Below, in pieces: positions 37,740 to 46,611 of a stretch of DNA of 64,000 nucleotides. Made by a program: the position numbers and the translations under genes. Within the stretch, counting starts at the first letter, position 1. Every line of letters begins with the position of its first letter. The notes under the pieces are model-generated. The model had not been told where the DNA came from, searched no databases, and worked only from the letters and a program-made list of their open reading frames with translations. The stretch comes from Amphiplicatus metriothermophilus (GTDB lineage Bacteria > Pseudomonadota > Alphaproteobacteria > Caulobacterales > Parvularculaceae), in NCBI RefSeq assembly GCF_900199215.1, contig NZ_FZQA01000006.1, positions 1-64,000 on the forward strand, read 5' to 3'.

Positions 37740-39701
37740 TCAGGGCGTGTACCAGATGGGCGAGGAATAGGCCCGCTCCTGAATGGCGGGCGGATAGCCC
37801 TCGGGATGCGGCGCGCCCAGCGCGACGGAGTCGTAAAGGGAGTTGCGCGGCGTCGGAATCTGCAGCACGCGGACGTAATAGAAAGCCCGCGCGTCCGGAT
37901 CGAACTCGGGATCGGTCCAGACCGTCGCAAGTTCGACCGCGCCGATCGCGTTTTCATAGGTGGCCGAGGCGCGATCGACCGTGTCGCCCACGGGCGCGAG
38001 CCGTCCGTCAGCCGACCTTTCGCGCCCCGGCGACCAGGCGACGTCGAAGACCTTCTCGCGCGCTTTCCCGTCCGGCCCCAGCCAGCCCTTGACGATCTGC
38101 ACCCGGTCGAGATTGGCGTCCACGGGATCCTTCACCGCGCGCACGAGGAAGCTCGGCGCGCGCCCGTCCGCGGCGCGGGTAAGATCGCCGCCCATCGGCA
38201 CGCCCTTGGCGTAGCCGACCGCGGCGATGTCGCGCGCGGCGGCGTCTTCGGGCGCGAAGTCGTAGCCGCCGAAAAAGCGCAGCGCGATCCGCGGCCCCGT
38301 CGTGCCGTACACCTCGCGCCGGCGGAAGGCCGCGGCGATTTCCTCGCGCGTATTCTCTCGAGCCCAGGCGGCGGCGAGGCCGGAAGCCGACATCTCCCAG
38401 CCTGACACCTGGCCGAAACCGGTCGCTTTATTCTCGGGAATCGAGTCGATCGCCATCTTGCCGGCGAAATTGTCCTCCTCCGCCGTCGCCAGGCCGGAAT
38501 GGGAGTCGGTCGAACCGATCATGCCGAGCTTGTAGGGGTTGACGCCGACCTGCGCCTCGATCTCCAGGCCCGTCTTCAGCGCGCCGCGCACATAGTCCGC
38601 ATCCGTTACGGTCGGCTCGGTCTGACGGCCCTCGCGCGCCTCGATGAGGCGGTTGAAGAACTCGAAGCCGGCGAATTCGTCGTCGGGCGAGAGCAGGGGA
38701 TGGGTCTCCGACGTGCCCTTGATCTGCGTGACCTCGGCGACCGGCTCCCATGTCGCGCGCAGGCGCGCGTATTCGGCGTCGATGGGCCGGCCGTCGGAGT
38801 CGACGCGCGCGAACATTCTGCCCTTGGAGATATTGGAATTGTGCGGGATCGAGATGAAGTCCTCGCCCAGCGCCGCGCTCGTCTCGGCGAGCCAGGCCCA
38901 CAGATCCTCCGGGCGCGGGCTGTCGTTGGAAGAAAAGGGGAGGAACGTCTTCGCCTTCTCGCCGTTCATCGGCGTGAAGACGATGCGGTGAAGATTGGCG
39001 CCGTCGGGCGTCGGCGTGTACTCCCAGCCGATGAGCGTGGTGAACGCGCCCGGCGCGTTGTGGCGCTCGGCGGCGTCGATGTTGAACGCCCAGCTCGTGC
39101 GGATGAGATCGCGCTGGTCGAGGTCCTGCAGAAGGGTCGGGTCGCCGGCGAGCCATTCGGTCGCCAGCCTTTCGCGGTCCATCGGCCGGAACAGCGACTG
39201 CACGCGCCAGGAAAGCGCTTTCAACAGGCCGACCTTGGCCGGGCGCTCTTCCTCCGGCAGGCCGGCGAGGTTGATCGACAGAATGAAGAGGCCGAAAGCG
39301 TCTTCGCTGCGGCCCTCGTCGACGAGCTCGATGAGGCGCGCTCCGAGCCGCGTGCGCGTCAGCCGCTCGTCGCGCAGGGTGATGAGCCGATAGGGGACGC
39401 CCATCAGCTCGCCGTGATCGGTGACCGCGAGAAAGTCGAGCGGCGTGCGAAGCTGCATCCGCGCGCGGTGATAGGGATGAATGACCGGCTCGCCCTTGGC
39501 GAAGCGATAGGCGGTGTCGGCGTCCGCCGAACGATTTCCCAAAAAATAGGCGTCGACGGACAGATTGGTGTGAAGATGGGTGTCGCCCCACAAGAGCCGA
39601 TCGGGATAATTCTGGGCGATCGCTGGTCCGCACAGAAGAATGGCGGCGCCCATCGCGGCGGCGGCCCGCCCCCTGGCCCTCTTATGCGATGATCCCGGCA
39701 T
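37740..39701 (-). CDS. DUF3604 exported protein (PHP-like metal-binding fold)
   Basis: A 653-residue protein with a signal peptide (AAAMGAAILLCGPAIAQNYP). The start of the mature part, RLLWGDTHLHTNLSVDAYFL, and LDFLAVTDHGELMG carry the His/Asp pattern of PHP-type metallohydrolases and are the family signature of DUF3604; GMIGSTDSHSGLATAEEDNF is another conserved metal-site-like block. The enzymatic role of the family is unknown to me. It heads a leftward operon with ppiC and hupE and is divergent from a TonB-dependent receptor 173 bp away. Confidence 0.9.
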   Translation of the reverse strand: MPGSSHKRARGRAAAAMGAAILLCGPAIAQNYPDRLLWGDTHLHTNLSVDAYFLGNRSADADTAYRFAKGEPVIHPYHRARMQLRTPLDFLAVTDHGELMGVPYRLITLRDERLTRTRLGARLIELVDEGRSEDAFGLFILSINLAGLPEEERPAKVGLLKALSWRVQSLFRPMDRERLATEWLAGDPTLLQDLDQRDLIRTSWAFNIDAAERHNAPGAFTTLIGWEYTPTPDGANLHRIVFTPMNGEKAKTFLPFSSNDSPRPEDLWAWLAETSAALGEDFISIPHNSNISKGRMFARVDSDGRPIDAEYARLRATWEPVAEVTQIKGTSETHPLLSPDDEFAGFEFFNRLIEAREGRQTEPTVTDADYVRGALKTGLEIEAQVGVNPYKLGMIGSTDSHSGLATAEEDNFAGKMAIDSIPENKATGFGQVSGWEMSASGLAAAWARENTREEIAAAFRRREVYGTTGPRIALRFFGGYDFAPEDAAARDIAAVGYAKGVPMGGDLTRAADGRAPSFLVRAVKDPVDANLDRVQIVKGWLGPDGKAREKVFDVAWSPGRERSADGRLAPVGDTVDRASATYENAIGAVELATVWTDPEFDPDARAFYYVRVLQIPTPRNSLYDSVALGAPHPEGYPPAIQERAYSSPIWYTP

Positions 39702-39874
39702 CCGGCGCCTCCCCGCCCGTCCGCTCCTGCAGTTTGGACGAGAGTAGAAGCGCCCGCCAGCGATGTCATCCGCGCGGCGCAGCCGGCCGCGTGATTGACG
39801 GCCCGGGCGAGCCGGCTAGATTGCCGGGGCCGAACGGGCTGGGGCCGGTCCGCAAAGCCAAACGGAGCAGGGAA

Positions 39875-41908
39875 TTGTCGTACAGGGTGCGAACCTGTGG
39901 GGCGACGGCTGCGGCCTTCGCCGCGCTCGTCGTCGCCGAGGCCCGGGCGGATCAGATCGTCGTCGTCGCCGAGCGGCGGGCGCAGGCGACGTCGGAAGTG
40001 GCGGGCAATGTGGCGGTCATCGACGCGGCCGAGATCGCGCGCGCCGCGGCCGACCATCCGAGCGAGATCCTCGCGCGCGCGCCCGGCGTGCTCATCCATC
40101 GCAACAACGGACAGGAGCATCTCACCTCGATCCGCTCGCCGGTGCTGACGGGCGGGGCGGGGGCCGGCTCGTTCCTGTTTCTTGAAAACGGCGCGCCGCT
40201 GCGCTCGGCGGGCTTCGCCAACGTCAACGCGCTGTTCGAAGCGCATACGGAGATCGCCGAGCGCATCGAGATCGTCCGCGGGCCGAGCGGCGCGGCATAT
40301 GGCGCAAACGCCATTCACGGCGTGATCAACGTGCTCACGCCCGCGCCCTCGCCGGAACCGCTTGCGGCGGGTCTTTTCGTCTCCGGCGACACAGTGGAGC
40401 GCTTCAAGGGTTCGGCCTATGTCTCGGGAACGCAGGGCGCGCACGGCGTTCACGCCGCGTTTTCGCTGGCCTCGGAAGCGGGCTACCGCGCCGATTCCGG
40501 CCTCGACCAGCAAAAGGCGACCTTGCGCCATGATTACCGCGCCGGCGCGCTCTCCATACGGACGGTTCTGTCGGGAACGAATCTCAATCAGGAGACGGCG
40601 GGCTTCGTTGAGGGGCCGGACGCCTATCGCGATCCCGATCTGCGGCGGACCAATCCCAATCCGGAGGCGTTCCGCGACGCGAAGGCCGCGCGCCTGTCGA
40701 GCGAGATCGCCTATGCGCCCCGCGAGGGGCTGACGGTCTCCGTGACGCCCTTCGCGCGCTGGAACGAGATGCGCTTTCTCATGCACTTCCTGCCGTCGCA
40801 GGCGTTCGAGGAGAACGGCCACTGGAGCTTCGGCGCGCAGTCGGCCGTCTACGCCGACGCGTCGGACCGGCTTTCCTTCATCGCCGGCCTCGATTGGGAG
40901 TACACGGAGGGCTATCTGACGGAGACACAGTCCCTGCCGAGCTTCGGATCGTTTCCGCAGGGCGTGCATTACGATTATGAGGTGAAGGCGGCGACGGTTT
41001 CGGGCTTCGCCCAGGCGCGCTACGCGCTCGGCGCCCGGCTGACGGCCGGCCTCGCGGCGCGCGCCGACTGGACGCGCTACGATTACGACAACCGGACAGC
41101 CGCCGGCGCGACGGGGCGCTTCCTGCGGCCCGAAGACCGGACCGACGACTTCTTCACTCTCAGCCCCAAGGCGAGCCTGCTTTACGCGCTCGGCGAGGGG
41201 GCGGCCTTTCTCAGCTATGCGCGCGGCGCGCGCCCGCCTCAGACGACGGACCTTTACCGCCTGCAGATCAATCAGACGACGGACGGCGCCGATCCGGAAA
41301 AGATAGACGCCGTCGAGATCGGCTGGCGCGGCGCGCTCGGGCCCCGCATCGACGTGGAGGCGGTCGCCTATTACATGGTCAAGCGGAACTTCTTCTTCCG
41401 CGACGCCGACGGCTTCAATGTCGACGACGGAAAGACCCGCCATGTCGGCGTGGAGATCGACGCGACGGCGCGCGTCGCCGAGTCGCTCACGATCGACGCC
41501 AATGCGAGCTACGCCGCCCATACCTATCGCTTCGACCGGGAAGTCGCGAGCGTTCCGCAGGCGACCGAATCGATCCGCGTCGGCGACGACGTGGACACCG
41601 CGCCGCGCTGGCTCGCCGGGGCGCGCCTGCTGTGGACGCCGCGCGCCGTCCCCGCGGAGCTCGAAGCCGAATGGGTCCATGTCGGGGCGTATTTCATGGA
41701 CGCGGCGAACAGCGCGACCTATCCGGGTCACGATCTTCTGCATCTGCGCGCGACCTGGCGCGTGGACGCGCGCCTGTCGCTGAGCCTGACCGTGCGCAAC
41801 GCGCTCGATGCGCTCTACGCCGAGCGCGCCGACTTCGCCTTCGGAAACGAGCGCTATTTCCCCGGCGAGGAAAGAACCTTTGGCCTCGCCCTGCGCGCGC
41901 GGCTATAA
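39875..41908 (+). CDS. TonB-dependent outer-membrane receptor
   Basis: A 677-residue receptor when read from TTG at 39875, which has GGAGCAGGGA upstream and directly precedes a signal peptide (CGATAAAFAALVVAEARAD); the longer in-frame extension is random-looking. A TonB-box-like DQIVVVAERR and a plug domain (HPSEILARAPGVLIHRNNGQ, EIVRGPSGAAYGANAIHGVI) are followed by a 22-strand barrel ending ERTFGLALRARL. It would import a scarce ligand with TonB energy. No riboswitch or Fur-type box is visible upstream. Its divergence from the DUF3604/PpiC/HupE operon suggests a shared ligand, possibly metal-related; this is inference. Confidence 0.92.
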   Translation: MSYRVRTCGATAAAFAALVVAEARADQIVVVAERRAQATSEVAGNVAVIDAAEIARAAADHPSEILARAPGVLIHRNNGQEHLTSIRSPVLTGGAGAGSFLFLENGAPLRSAGFANVNALFEAHTEIAERIEIVRGPSGAAYGANAIHGVINVLTPAPSPEPLAAGLFVSGDTVERFKGSAYVSGTQGAHGVHAAFSLASEAGYRADSGLDQQKATLRHDYRAGALSIRTVLSGTNLNQETAGFVEGPDAYRDPDLRRTNPNPEAFRDAKAARLSSEIAYAPREGLTVSVTPFARWNEMRFLMHFLPSQAFEENGHWSFGAQSAVYADASDRLSFIAGLDWEYTEGYLTETQSLPSFGSFPQGVHYDYEVKAATVSGFAQARYALGARLTAGLAARADWTRYDYDNRTAAGATGRFLRPEDRTDDFFTLSPKASLLYALGEGAAFLSYARGARPPQTTDLYRLQINQTTDGADPEKIDAVEIGWRGALGPRIDVEAVAYYMVKRNFFFRDADGFNVDDGKTRHVGVEIDATARVAESLTIDANASYAAHTYRFDREVASVPQATESIRVGDDVDTAPRWLAGARLLWTPRAVPAELEAEWVHVGAYFMDAANSATYPGHDLLHLRATWRVDARLSLSLTVRNALDALYAERADFAFGNERYFPGEERTFGLALRARL

Positions 41909-41939
41909 GCGGACCGGCCGCAAGCAAAAGGACGTGTCG

Positions 41940-42563
41940 ATGAACGAGTTTCGCGCGCCCCAATTCGGCGAACCGCTGCCGGCGGCGCATCCGTCGGCGG
42001 AGACGATCAGGCTCCTGCGGCTGCGCCGCTCGACGCCGGTCGAGCTCATCGGCGAGCCGGGTCCGACGGCGGAAGAGCTGCGCGTCATGCTGGAGATCGC
42101 CGCGCGCGTTCCCGACCATCGCCGGGTCGCGCCCTATCGCTTCATCGTGTTCGAGGGCGACGGGCGGTCGAAGGCGGGCGACATTCTCGCGGAGGTCTTC
42201 GAGAAGAACGATCCGTTCGCGGGAGAAAGCCGCATCGAGGCGGAACGGACCCGCTTCCTGCGCGCGCCGGTGGCGGTTGCCGTGGTCTCCTGCGTCGACC
42301 GCAGCCATCGCACGCCGGAATGGGAGCAGATCCTGACCGCGGGCGCGGCCTGCCAGAACCTTCTCATCGCCGCGAGCGCCCATGGCTACGCCGCGCAGTG
42401 GATCACCGAATGGTGCGCCTACGACCGCGACGCGCTCGCCCGTTTCGGCCTCGCCGAGGAGGAGCGCATCGCGGGCTATGTCTATATCGGAACCGCGAAG
42501 GAGGATCCGCGCGAGCGGCAGCGTCCCGACGCGGCGGCGCTGACGAGCCGGTTCGGCCGCTGA
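41940..42563 (+). CDS. Nitroreductase family protein (YdjA-like)
   Basis: A 207-residue FMN-dependent oxidoreductase of the nitroreductase fold. RLLRLRRSTPVELIGEPGPT carries the basic FMN-phosphate site, VPDHRRVAPYRFIVFEGDGR the second FMN contact, and AACQNLLIAASAHGYAAQWI and RIAGYVYIGTAKEDP the C-terminal part. YdjA-type members are small and have broad or unknown substrates. The start at 41940 lies 31 nt after the TonB-receptor stop, with AGGA upstream, so it may be co-transcribed with the receptor. Confidence 0.9.
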   Translation: MNEFRAPQFGEPLPAAHPSAETIRLLRLRRSTPVELIGEPGPTAEELRVMLEIAARVPDHRRVAPYRFIVFEGDGRSKAGDILAEVFEKNDPFAGESRIEAERTRFLRAPVAVAVVSCVDRSHRTPEWEQILTAGAACQNLLIAASAHGYAAQWITEWCAYDRDALARFGLAEEERIAGYVYIGTAKEDPRERQRPDAAALTSRFGR

Positions 42564-42668
42564 CAGGATTGTGAACAGGCGGCGGCCGGCGCCTCCGCCG
42601 GTTCATGGAAAGGTCTTGACCGCGTCCTATATGATCGCGCGCAATGCAATCGGATAAGGAGAGAGCGC

Positions 42669-43310
42669 ATGAGAACACACGCCCTTTACGCCGTCGCCGC
42701 CTTCGCCCTGGCCGCCTGCGGCCAGCAGGCGCCCGCGGACGCCTCCGGCGAAACCGCGCCCGCCCAGACCGCCGCCGAGTCGGTCGATCTCGCGGCCGCC
42801 CCCGCCGGAACCTACGTCACCGACCCGAAGCACCGCTACATCACCTTCACATACTGGCATCAGGGCTATTCGCGGCCCTATCTGCGCTGGCGCGACTGGG
42901 AAGGGGTGCTCGAATGGAATCCGGAGAACCCGGAGCAGTCTTCGATCAGCGTCACGATCGACGCGGCGTCGATCGATTCCGGCGTCGATGAGTTCGACGA
43001 CCATCTCAGAAGCGCCGACTTTTTCGACGTCGCCAACCATCCCGAGATCGCGTTCGAAAGCACGTCGGTCGAACGCGTCGGCCCGAACAAGGGCAAGGTG
43101 ACCGGCGAGCTGACGATCAAGGGCGTCACGAAGCCCGTCGCGCTCGACGTGACGTTCAACAAGGCCGACGCGCTCCAGGACGGCGGCCACAAGCTCGGCT
43201 TTTCCGCGAAGACGACGGTGAAGCGCTCCGACTTCGGCGTCGACCGCTACGTTCCTTTCGTCGGCGACGAGGTCGAGGTCCTCATCGAAGCGGAGCTGGC
43301 CTCCCGGTAA
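42669..43310 (+). CDS. YceI family lipoprotein
   Basis: A 213-residue periplasmic protein. The signal peptide ends in a lipobox FALAAC (Cys17), then a short Ala/Pro-rich linker leads to the YceI lipocalin-like fold: GTYVTDPKHRYITFTYWHQG, SIDSGVDEFDDHLRSADFFD, ELTIKGVTKPVALDVTF and KRSDFGVDRYVPFVGDEVEV. YceI proteins bind isoprenoid chains such as ubiquinone precursors. It is followed by cytochrome b561 (28 nt) and a second YceI gene, so the three are probably one operon. Confidence 0.92.
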   Translation: MRTHALYAVAAFALAACGQQAPADASGETAPAQTAAESVDLAAAPAGTYVTDPKHRYITFTYWHQGYSRPYLRWRDWEGVLEWNPENPEQSSISVTIDAASIDSGVDEFDDHLRSADFFDVANHPEIAFESTSVERVGPNKGKVTGELTIKGVTKPVALDVTFNKADALQDGGHKLGFSAKTTVKRSDFGVDRYVPFVGDEVEVLIEAELASR

Positions 43311-43338
43311 CGCCGTTTCCGCATAAGGGAGAAATGCG

Positions 43339-43917
43339 ATGCCTGCGAGCCGCTATACAGACGTTGCGATCGTCCTGCACTGGACGATCGCCCTTCTCAT
43401 CGTCGGCCAGCTCGCCGGCGGCCTGTACATGGTGCGCATTCCCGACAGCGAGGCCGCGTTCAAGTTCCAGATCTTCCAGCTTCACAAGTCCTTCGGCGTG
43501 ACGATCCTTCTGTTGTCGCTGGCGCGCCTGGTCTGGCGGTTCACGCACAAGGTCCCGCCCCTGCCCGAAGCGATGCCGGCCTGGGAGCGCGCCGCGGCGC
43601 GCGCGGCGCATTGGGGCTTTTACGTCCTGATGATCGCGACCCCGCTTCTCGGCTGGGCCTATGTGTCGGTCGCGCCGCTCGGCGTGCCGACATTCCTGTT
43701 CGGCGTCGTTCCCTGGCCGCACATGCCCTTCTTCGAGGGCGTTTCGGACCGCGAGGCCGTCGCGCATCTGTTCGAGGAGATGCACGAATACGCCGCCTAC
43801 GCCTTTATCGGGCTGCTCGTCCTTCATGCGGGCGCGGCGCTGAAGCATCATTTCGTCGACCGGGACGACGTGCTCGCGCGCATGGCGCCCTTCGTTCGCC
43901 GCAAAACATCCGTATAG
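43339..43917 (+). CDS. Cytochrome b561 family protein
   Basis: A 192-residue four-helix membrane cytochrome b. Candidate heme-ligand histidines lie in IVLHWTIALLIVGQLAGG, FQLHKSFGVTILLLSLARLV, AAHWGFYVLMIATPLLGWAY and AFIGLLVLHAGAALKHHF. Such CybB-type proteins move electrons between the quinone pool and periplasmic acceptors or superoxide. It lies between two yceI genes; as YceI binds polyisoprenoids, a shared quinone substrate is plausible. Confidence 0.93.
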   Translation: MPASRYTDVAIVLHWTIALLIVGQLAGGLYMVRIPDSEAAFKFQIFQLHKSFGVTILLLSLARLVWRFTHKVPPLPEAMPAWERAAARAAHWGFYVLMIATPLLGWAYVSVAPLGVPTFLFGVVPWPHMPFFEGVSDREAVAHLFEEMHEYAAYAFIGLLVLHAGAALKHHFVDRDDVLARMAPFVRRKTSV

Positions 43918-43924
43918 GAAGCAT

Positions 43925-44623
43925 ATGCCGTTTATGATCGCCGCCCGCGCAGAGCGTCTTTGCCCCTCCTTGAAAAAGGGGGGCGGGAGAGGATGGCGCG
44001 ACGCGCGCGCAGTCCCCGCCCGGCGGGCGCTGGCCGCGAGCCTTGCGCTGTTCGCCGCCGCGTGCGCGGACGAGTCCGCCGCCGTCGCCGAAAGCGCGGC
44101 CGAGGCCCCCGCCGCAGGCGCGCATGTCTGGACGCTCGATCCGGCGGCGAGCCGCCTCGTCTTCGCCGCGACCCAGACCGGCGAGCGTTTCGAAGGCCGG
44201 TTCGAGGATTTCTCCGCCGACATCGCGTTCGATCCGGACGATCCCGAGTCCGCGTCCATCGCCGTAACGGTGGACCTCGCCTCGGCCCGCACCGGCGACC
44301 GCCAGCGGGATGCGGCCCTGCCGGGGCGCGACTGGTTCCATGTCCGCGAGCATCCGACCGCGCGCTTCGTTTCCGATGCGGTCGCGAAGACAGGCGAGAA
44401 CGCCTATGAAGCGCGCGGGACGCTGACGATCCGCGGCGTTTCGAAGGAGGTCGCGCTGCCCTTTACGCTGACGATCGACGGGGACAGGGCGCATGCGGAG
44501 GGATCGCTCGTCATCGACCGCACGGATTTCGGGGTCGGTCAGGGCGAGTTCGCGACCGGCCAGTGGGTCGGACTCGACGTGGACGTGTCTTTCGTCGTCG
44601 AGGCGACCCGCGCCGGCGGCTGA
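43925..44623 (+). CDS. YceI family protein, second copy, with repeat-derived N-terminus
   Basis: A 232-residue YceI protein. The fold begins at AHVWTLDPAASRLVFAATQT and includes GRDWFHVREHPTARFVSDAV, GTLTIRGVSKEVALPFTLTI and VIDRTDFGVGQGEF. A lipoprotein-like signal (RRALAASLALFAAACADES) sits at about residues 33-51, unusually far from the start. The first 30 residues are encoded by DNA holding CCCCTCCTTGAAAAAGGGG, an imperfect palindrome of the interspersed-repeat kind, so the N-terminus may have been extended by a repeat. No in-frame ATG/GTG lies nearer the signal. AGGAAG precedes the ATG at 43925, 8 nt after the cytochrome stop. Confidence 0.85.
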   Translation: MPFMIAARAERLCPSLKKGGGRGWRDARAVPARRALAASLALFAAACADESAAVAESAAEAPAAGAHVWTLDPAASRLVFAATQTGERFEGRFEDFSADIAFDPDDPESASIAVTVDLASARTGDRQRDAALPGRDWFHVREHPTARFVSDAVAKTGENAYEARGTLTIRGVSKEVALPFTLTIDGDRAHAEGSLVIDRTDFGVGQGEFATGQWVGLDVDVSFVVEATRAGG

Positions 44624-44634
44624 ACGCGGCGCGT

Positions 44635-46548
44635 TCAGGCCGCTGCCGGGCGCGGGCGCCGGCGGGGGCGGGGCGCGGCCCGGCTCTCCCGGGGCGCGGC
44701 GTCCTCCTCGAACAGCTCGGCGAGCTTGTCGACCATCGCGCCGCCGAGCTGCTCGACGTCGACGATGGTCACCGCGCGCCGATAATAGCGCGTCACGTCA
44801 TGACCGATGCCGATGGCGAGAAGCTCCACCGGCGAACGGTTCTCGATCGCCGCGATCGTCTCGCGCAGATGCCGTTCGAGATAGGCGCCGCCATTGACGG
44901 ACGAGGTGGTGTCGTCGACCGGGGCGCCGTCGGAGATGACCATCAGGATGCGCCGCGCCTCCGGCCGGCCGAGCAGGCGCTCATGCGCCCACAGGAGCGC
45001 CTCGCCGTCGATGTTCTCCTTCAGGAGGCCTTCCTTCATCATCAGCCCGAGCGAGACGCGCGCGCGCCGCCAGGGCTGGTCGGCGGCCTTGTAGATGATG
45101 TGGCGCAGGTCGTTGAGCCGGCCCGGATGGGGCGGGCGTCCGTCAGCGACCCATTTCTCGCGCGACTCGCCGCCCTTCCACGCGCGCGTCGTAAAGCCGA
45201 GGATCTCGACCTTGACCCCGCAGCGTTCGAGCGTGCGCGCGAGAATGTCGGCGCAGATCGCCGCGATGGTGATCGGCCGGCCGCGCATCGAGCCGGAATT
45301 GTCGATGAGGAGCGTGACGACCGTGTCGCGGAACTCCTGATCGCGCTCCTGCTTGAAGGAGAGAGGCTGCATCGGATCGACCACCACGCGCGCCAGGCGC
45401 GCCGCGTCGAGCACGCCTTCGTCGAGATCGAAGTCCCAGCTCCGGTTCTGCTTGGCGAGGAGCCGACGCTGCAGCTTGTTGGCGAGGCGCGCGACGATGT
45501 TGTGCAGGTTTTCGAGCTGGCGGTCGAGCGTGCGGCGCAGGCGCGCGAGCTCTTCCGGATCGCACAGATCGCCGGCCTGGGCGATCTCGTCGAACTCTTT
45601 CGTGTACGCCTTGTAGGCCTGGCCGCTGTCGCCTTCGAAGCGCGCGCGGATCGAGGAGATCTTGGCGTTCTCGGCCGCGCCGTCGGAGTCTTCCTCGGCC
45701 TGCTCGACGTCCTGCTCGCTGAACTCGGCCTCGCCTTCGGATTCGCTCTCGCCGTCCGCAGACTGATCTTCCGGGGAGTCGGCGACGCCTTCGTCGTCGT
45801 CCTCGACCTCCTTTCGGCTCTGGTCTGCGTCGTCCTGGCCTTCGGCGGTCTCGTCGCCTTCCTGCGCGCCGTCCTCGTCGTCGATGTCGAGATCGCGCAG
45901 CACGGCGCGGGCGAGCGCGGCGAAAGCGGCCTGATCTTCGAGGTCTTGCGTCCGCGCGAGGGCGTCGAGCGAGGCGCCGGCGCGCCGCTCCACCTCCGCG
46001 CGCCAGCGCGCCATGACGCCCGCGGCGGACGGCGGCGGCGCCCGGCCCGTCAGACGCTCGCGCAGCAAGAGCGCAGCGACGTCGGCGACGGGCGCCGGGT
46101 CCGACGGATCGAGGCTGTCATAGCCTTTCTCCGCGATCGCCTTGTCGAGGGCCGCGGCGAGATTGTCGCCCACGCCCTTCATGCCCCGCGCGCCGAAGGC
46201 TTCGCAGCGCACGTTCTCCAGCGCGGTGAAGACGGCGAAGCCCTGCGGGCTTTTGGGCGCGAGGCGCGCGTGCTCGCTCTCGTCGTGATGGGCGAGCTTG
46301 AGCGCGGCCGCGTCCGCTTCGCCGCGGGCGATCGCCGCCGCGGCCGGGCTCAGCACCCGCGCAGGCAGGGGGATGCGCGCACGCTTGCCCTGCACCTGCG
46401 CCCGCTCGCCGCCGAAGGCCACTTCGACCTCGTTCTGCGAGGACAGCGCCCGCGTCGTCTGCAGGAGCGCGCGTTTGAAGTCCTCGCGACTCTTCTCGCG
46501 TAGGGGGCCTTCCCGCGGCGTGATCGGCGGAGTCATGGCGGCGTTCAT
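44635..46548 (-). CDS. cobT: Cobaltochelatase CobT subunit
   Basis: A 637-residue CobT protein. The N-terminal half ([40 protein letters not shown]) leads to a long highly acidic low-complexity stretch ([17 protein letters not shown] and on), then the C-terminal von Willebrand A domain with the MIDAS sequence [20 protein letters not shown] and [12 protein letters not shown]. With CobS (AAA+) and CobN it inserts cobalt in aerobic B12 synthesis. The start at 46548 is the likeliest; an ATG at 46536 is close behind and the longer frame to 46689 runs into the divergent gene. cobS usually lies next to cobT but neither cobS nor cobN is in the window. Confidence 0.93.
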   Translation of the reverse strand: MNAAMTPPITPREGPLREKSREDFKRALLQTTRALSSQNEVEVAFGGERAQVQGKRARIPLPARVLSPAAAAIARGEADAAALKLAHHDESEHARLAPKSPQGFAVFTALENVRCEAFGARGMKGVGDNLAAALDKAIAEKGYDSLDPSDPAPVADVAALLLRERLTGRAPPPSAAGVMARWRAEVERRAGASLDALARTQDLEDQAAFAALARAVLRDLDIDDEDGAQEGDETAEGQDDADQSRKEVEDDDEGVADSPEDQSADGESESEGEAEFSEQDVEQAEEDSDGAAENAKISSIRARFEGDSGQAYKAYTKEFDEIAQAGDLCDPEELARLRRTLDRQLENLHNIVARLANKLQRRLLAKQNRSWDFDLDEGVLDAARLARVVVDPMQPLSFKQERDQEFRDTVVTLLIDNSGSMRGRPITIAAICADILARTLERCGVKVEILGFTTRAWKGGESREKWVADGRPPHPGRLNDLRHIIYKAADQPWRRARVSLGLMMKEGLLKENIDGEALLWAHERLLGRPEARRILMVISDGAPVDDTTSSVNGGAYLERHLRETIAAIENRSPVELLAIGIGHDVTRYYRRAVTIVDVEQLGGAMVDKLAELFEEDAAPRESRAAPRPRRRPRPAAA

Positions 46549-46611
46549 GGCCCTGATGTCGCGTATCGCAGGCGCTTTGCCAAGGGGCGCCGGCGCCGCT
46601 AGAAGGCGCGG

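Noticed and set aside
39702-39874. A cobalamin or other riboswitch ahead of the TonB-dependent receptor
   Set aside because: No B12-box or other conserved aptamer core is visible in the 173-bp gap.
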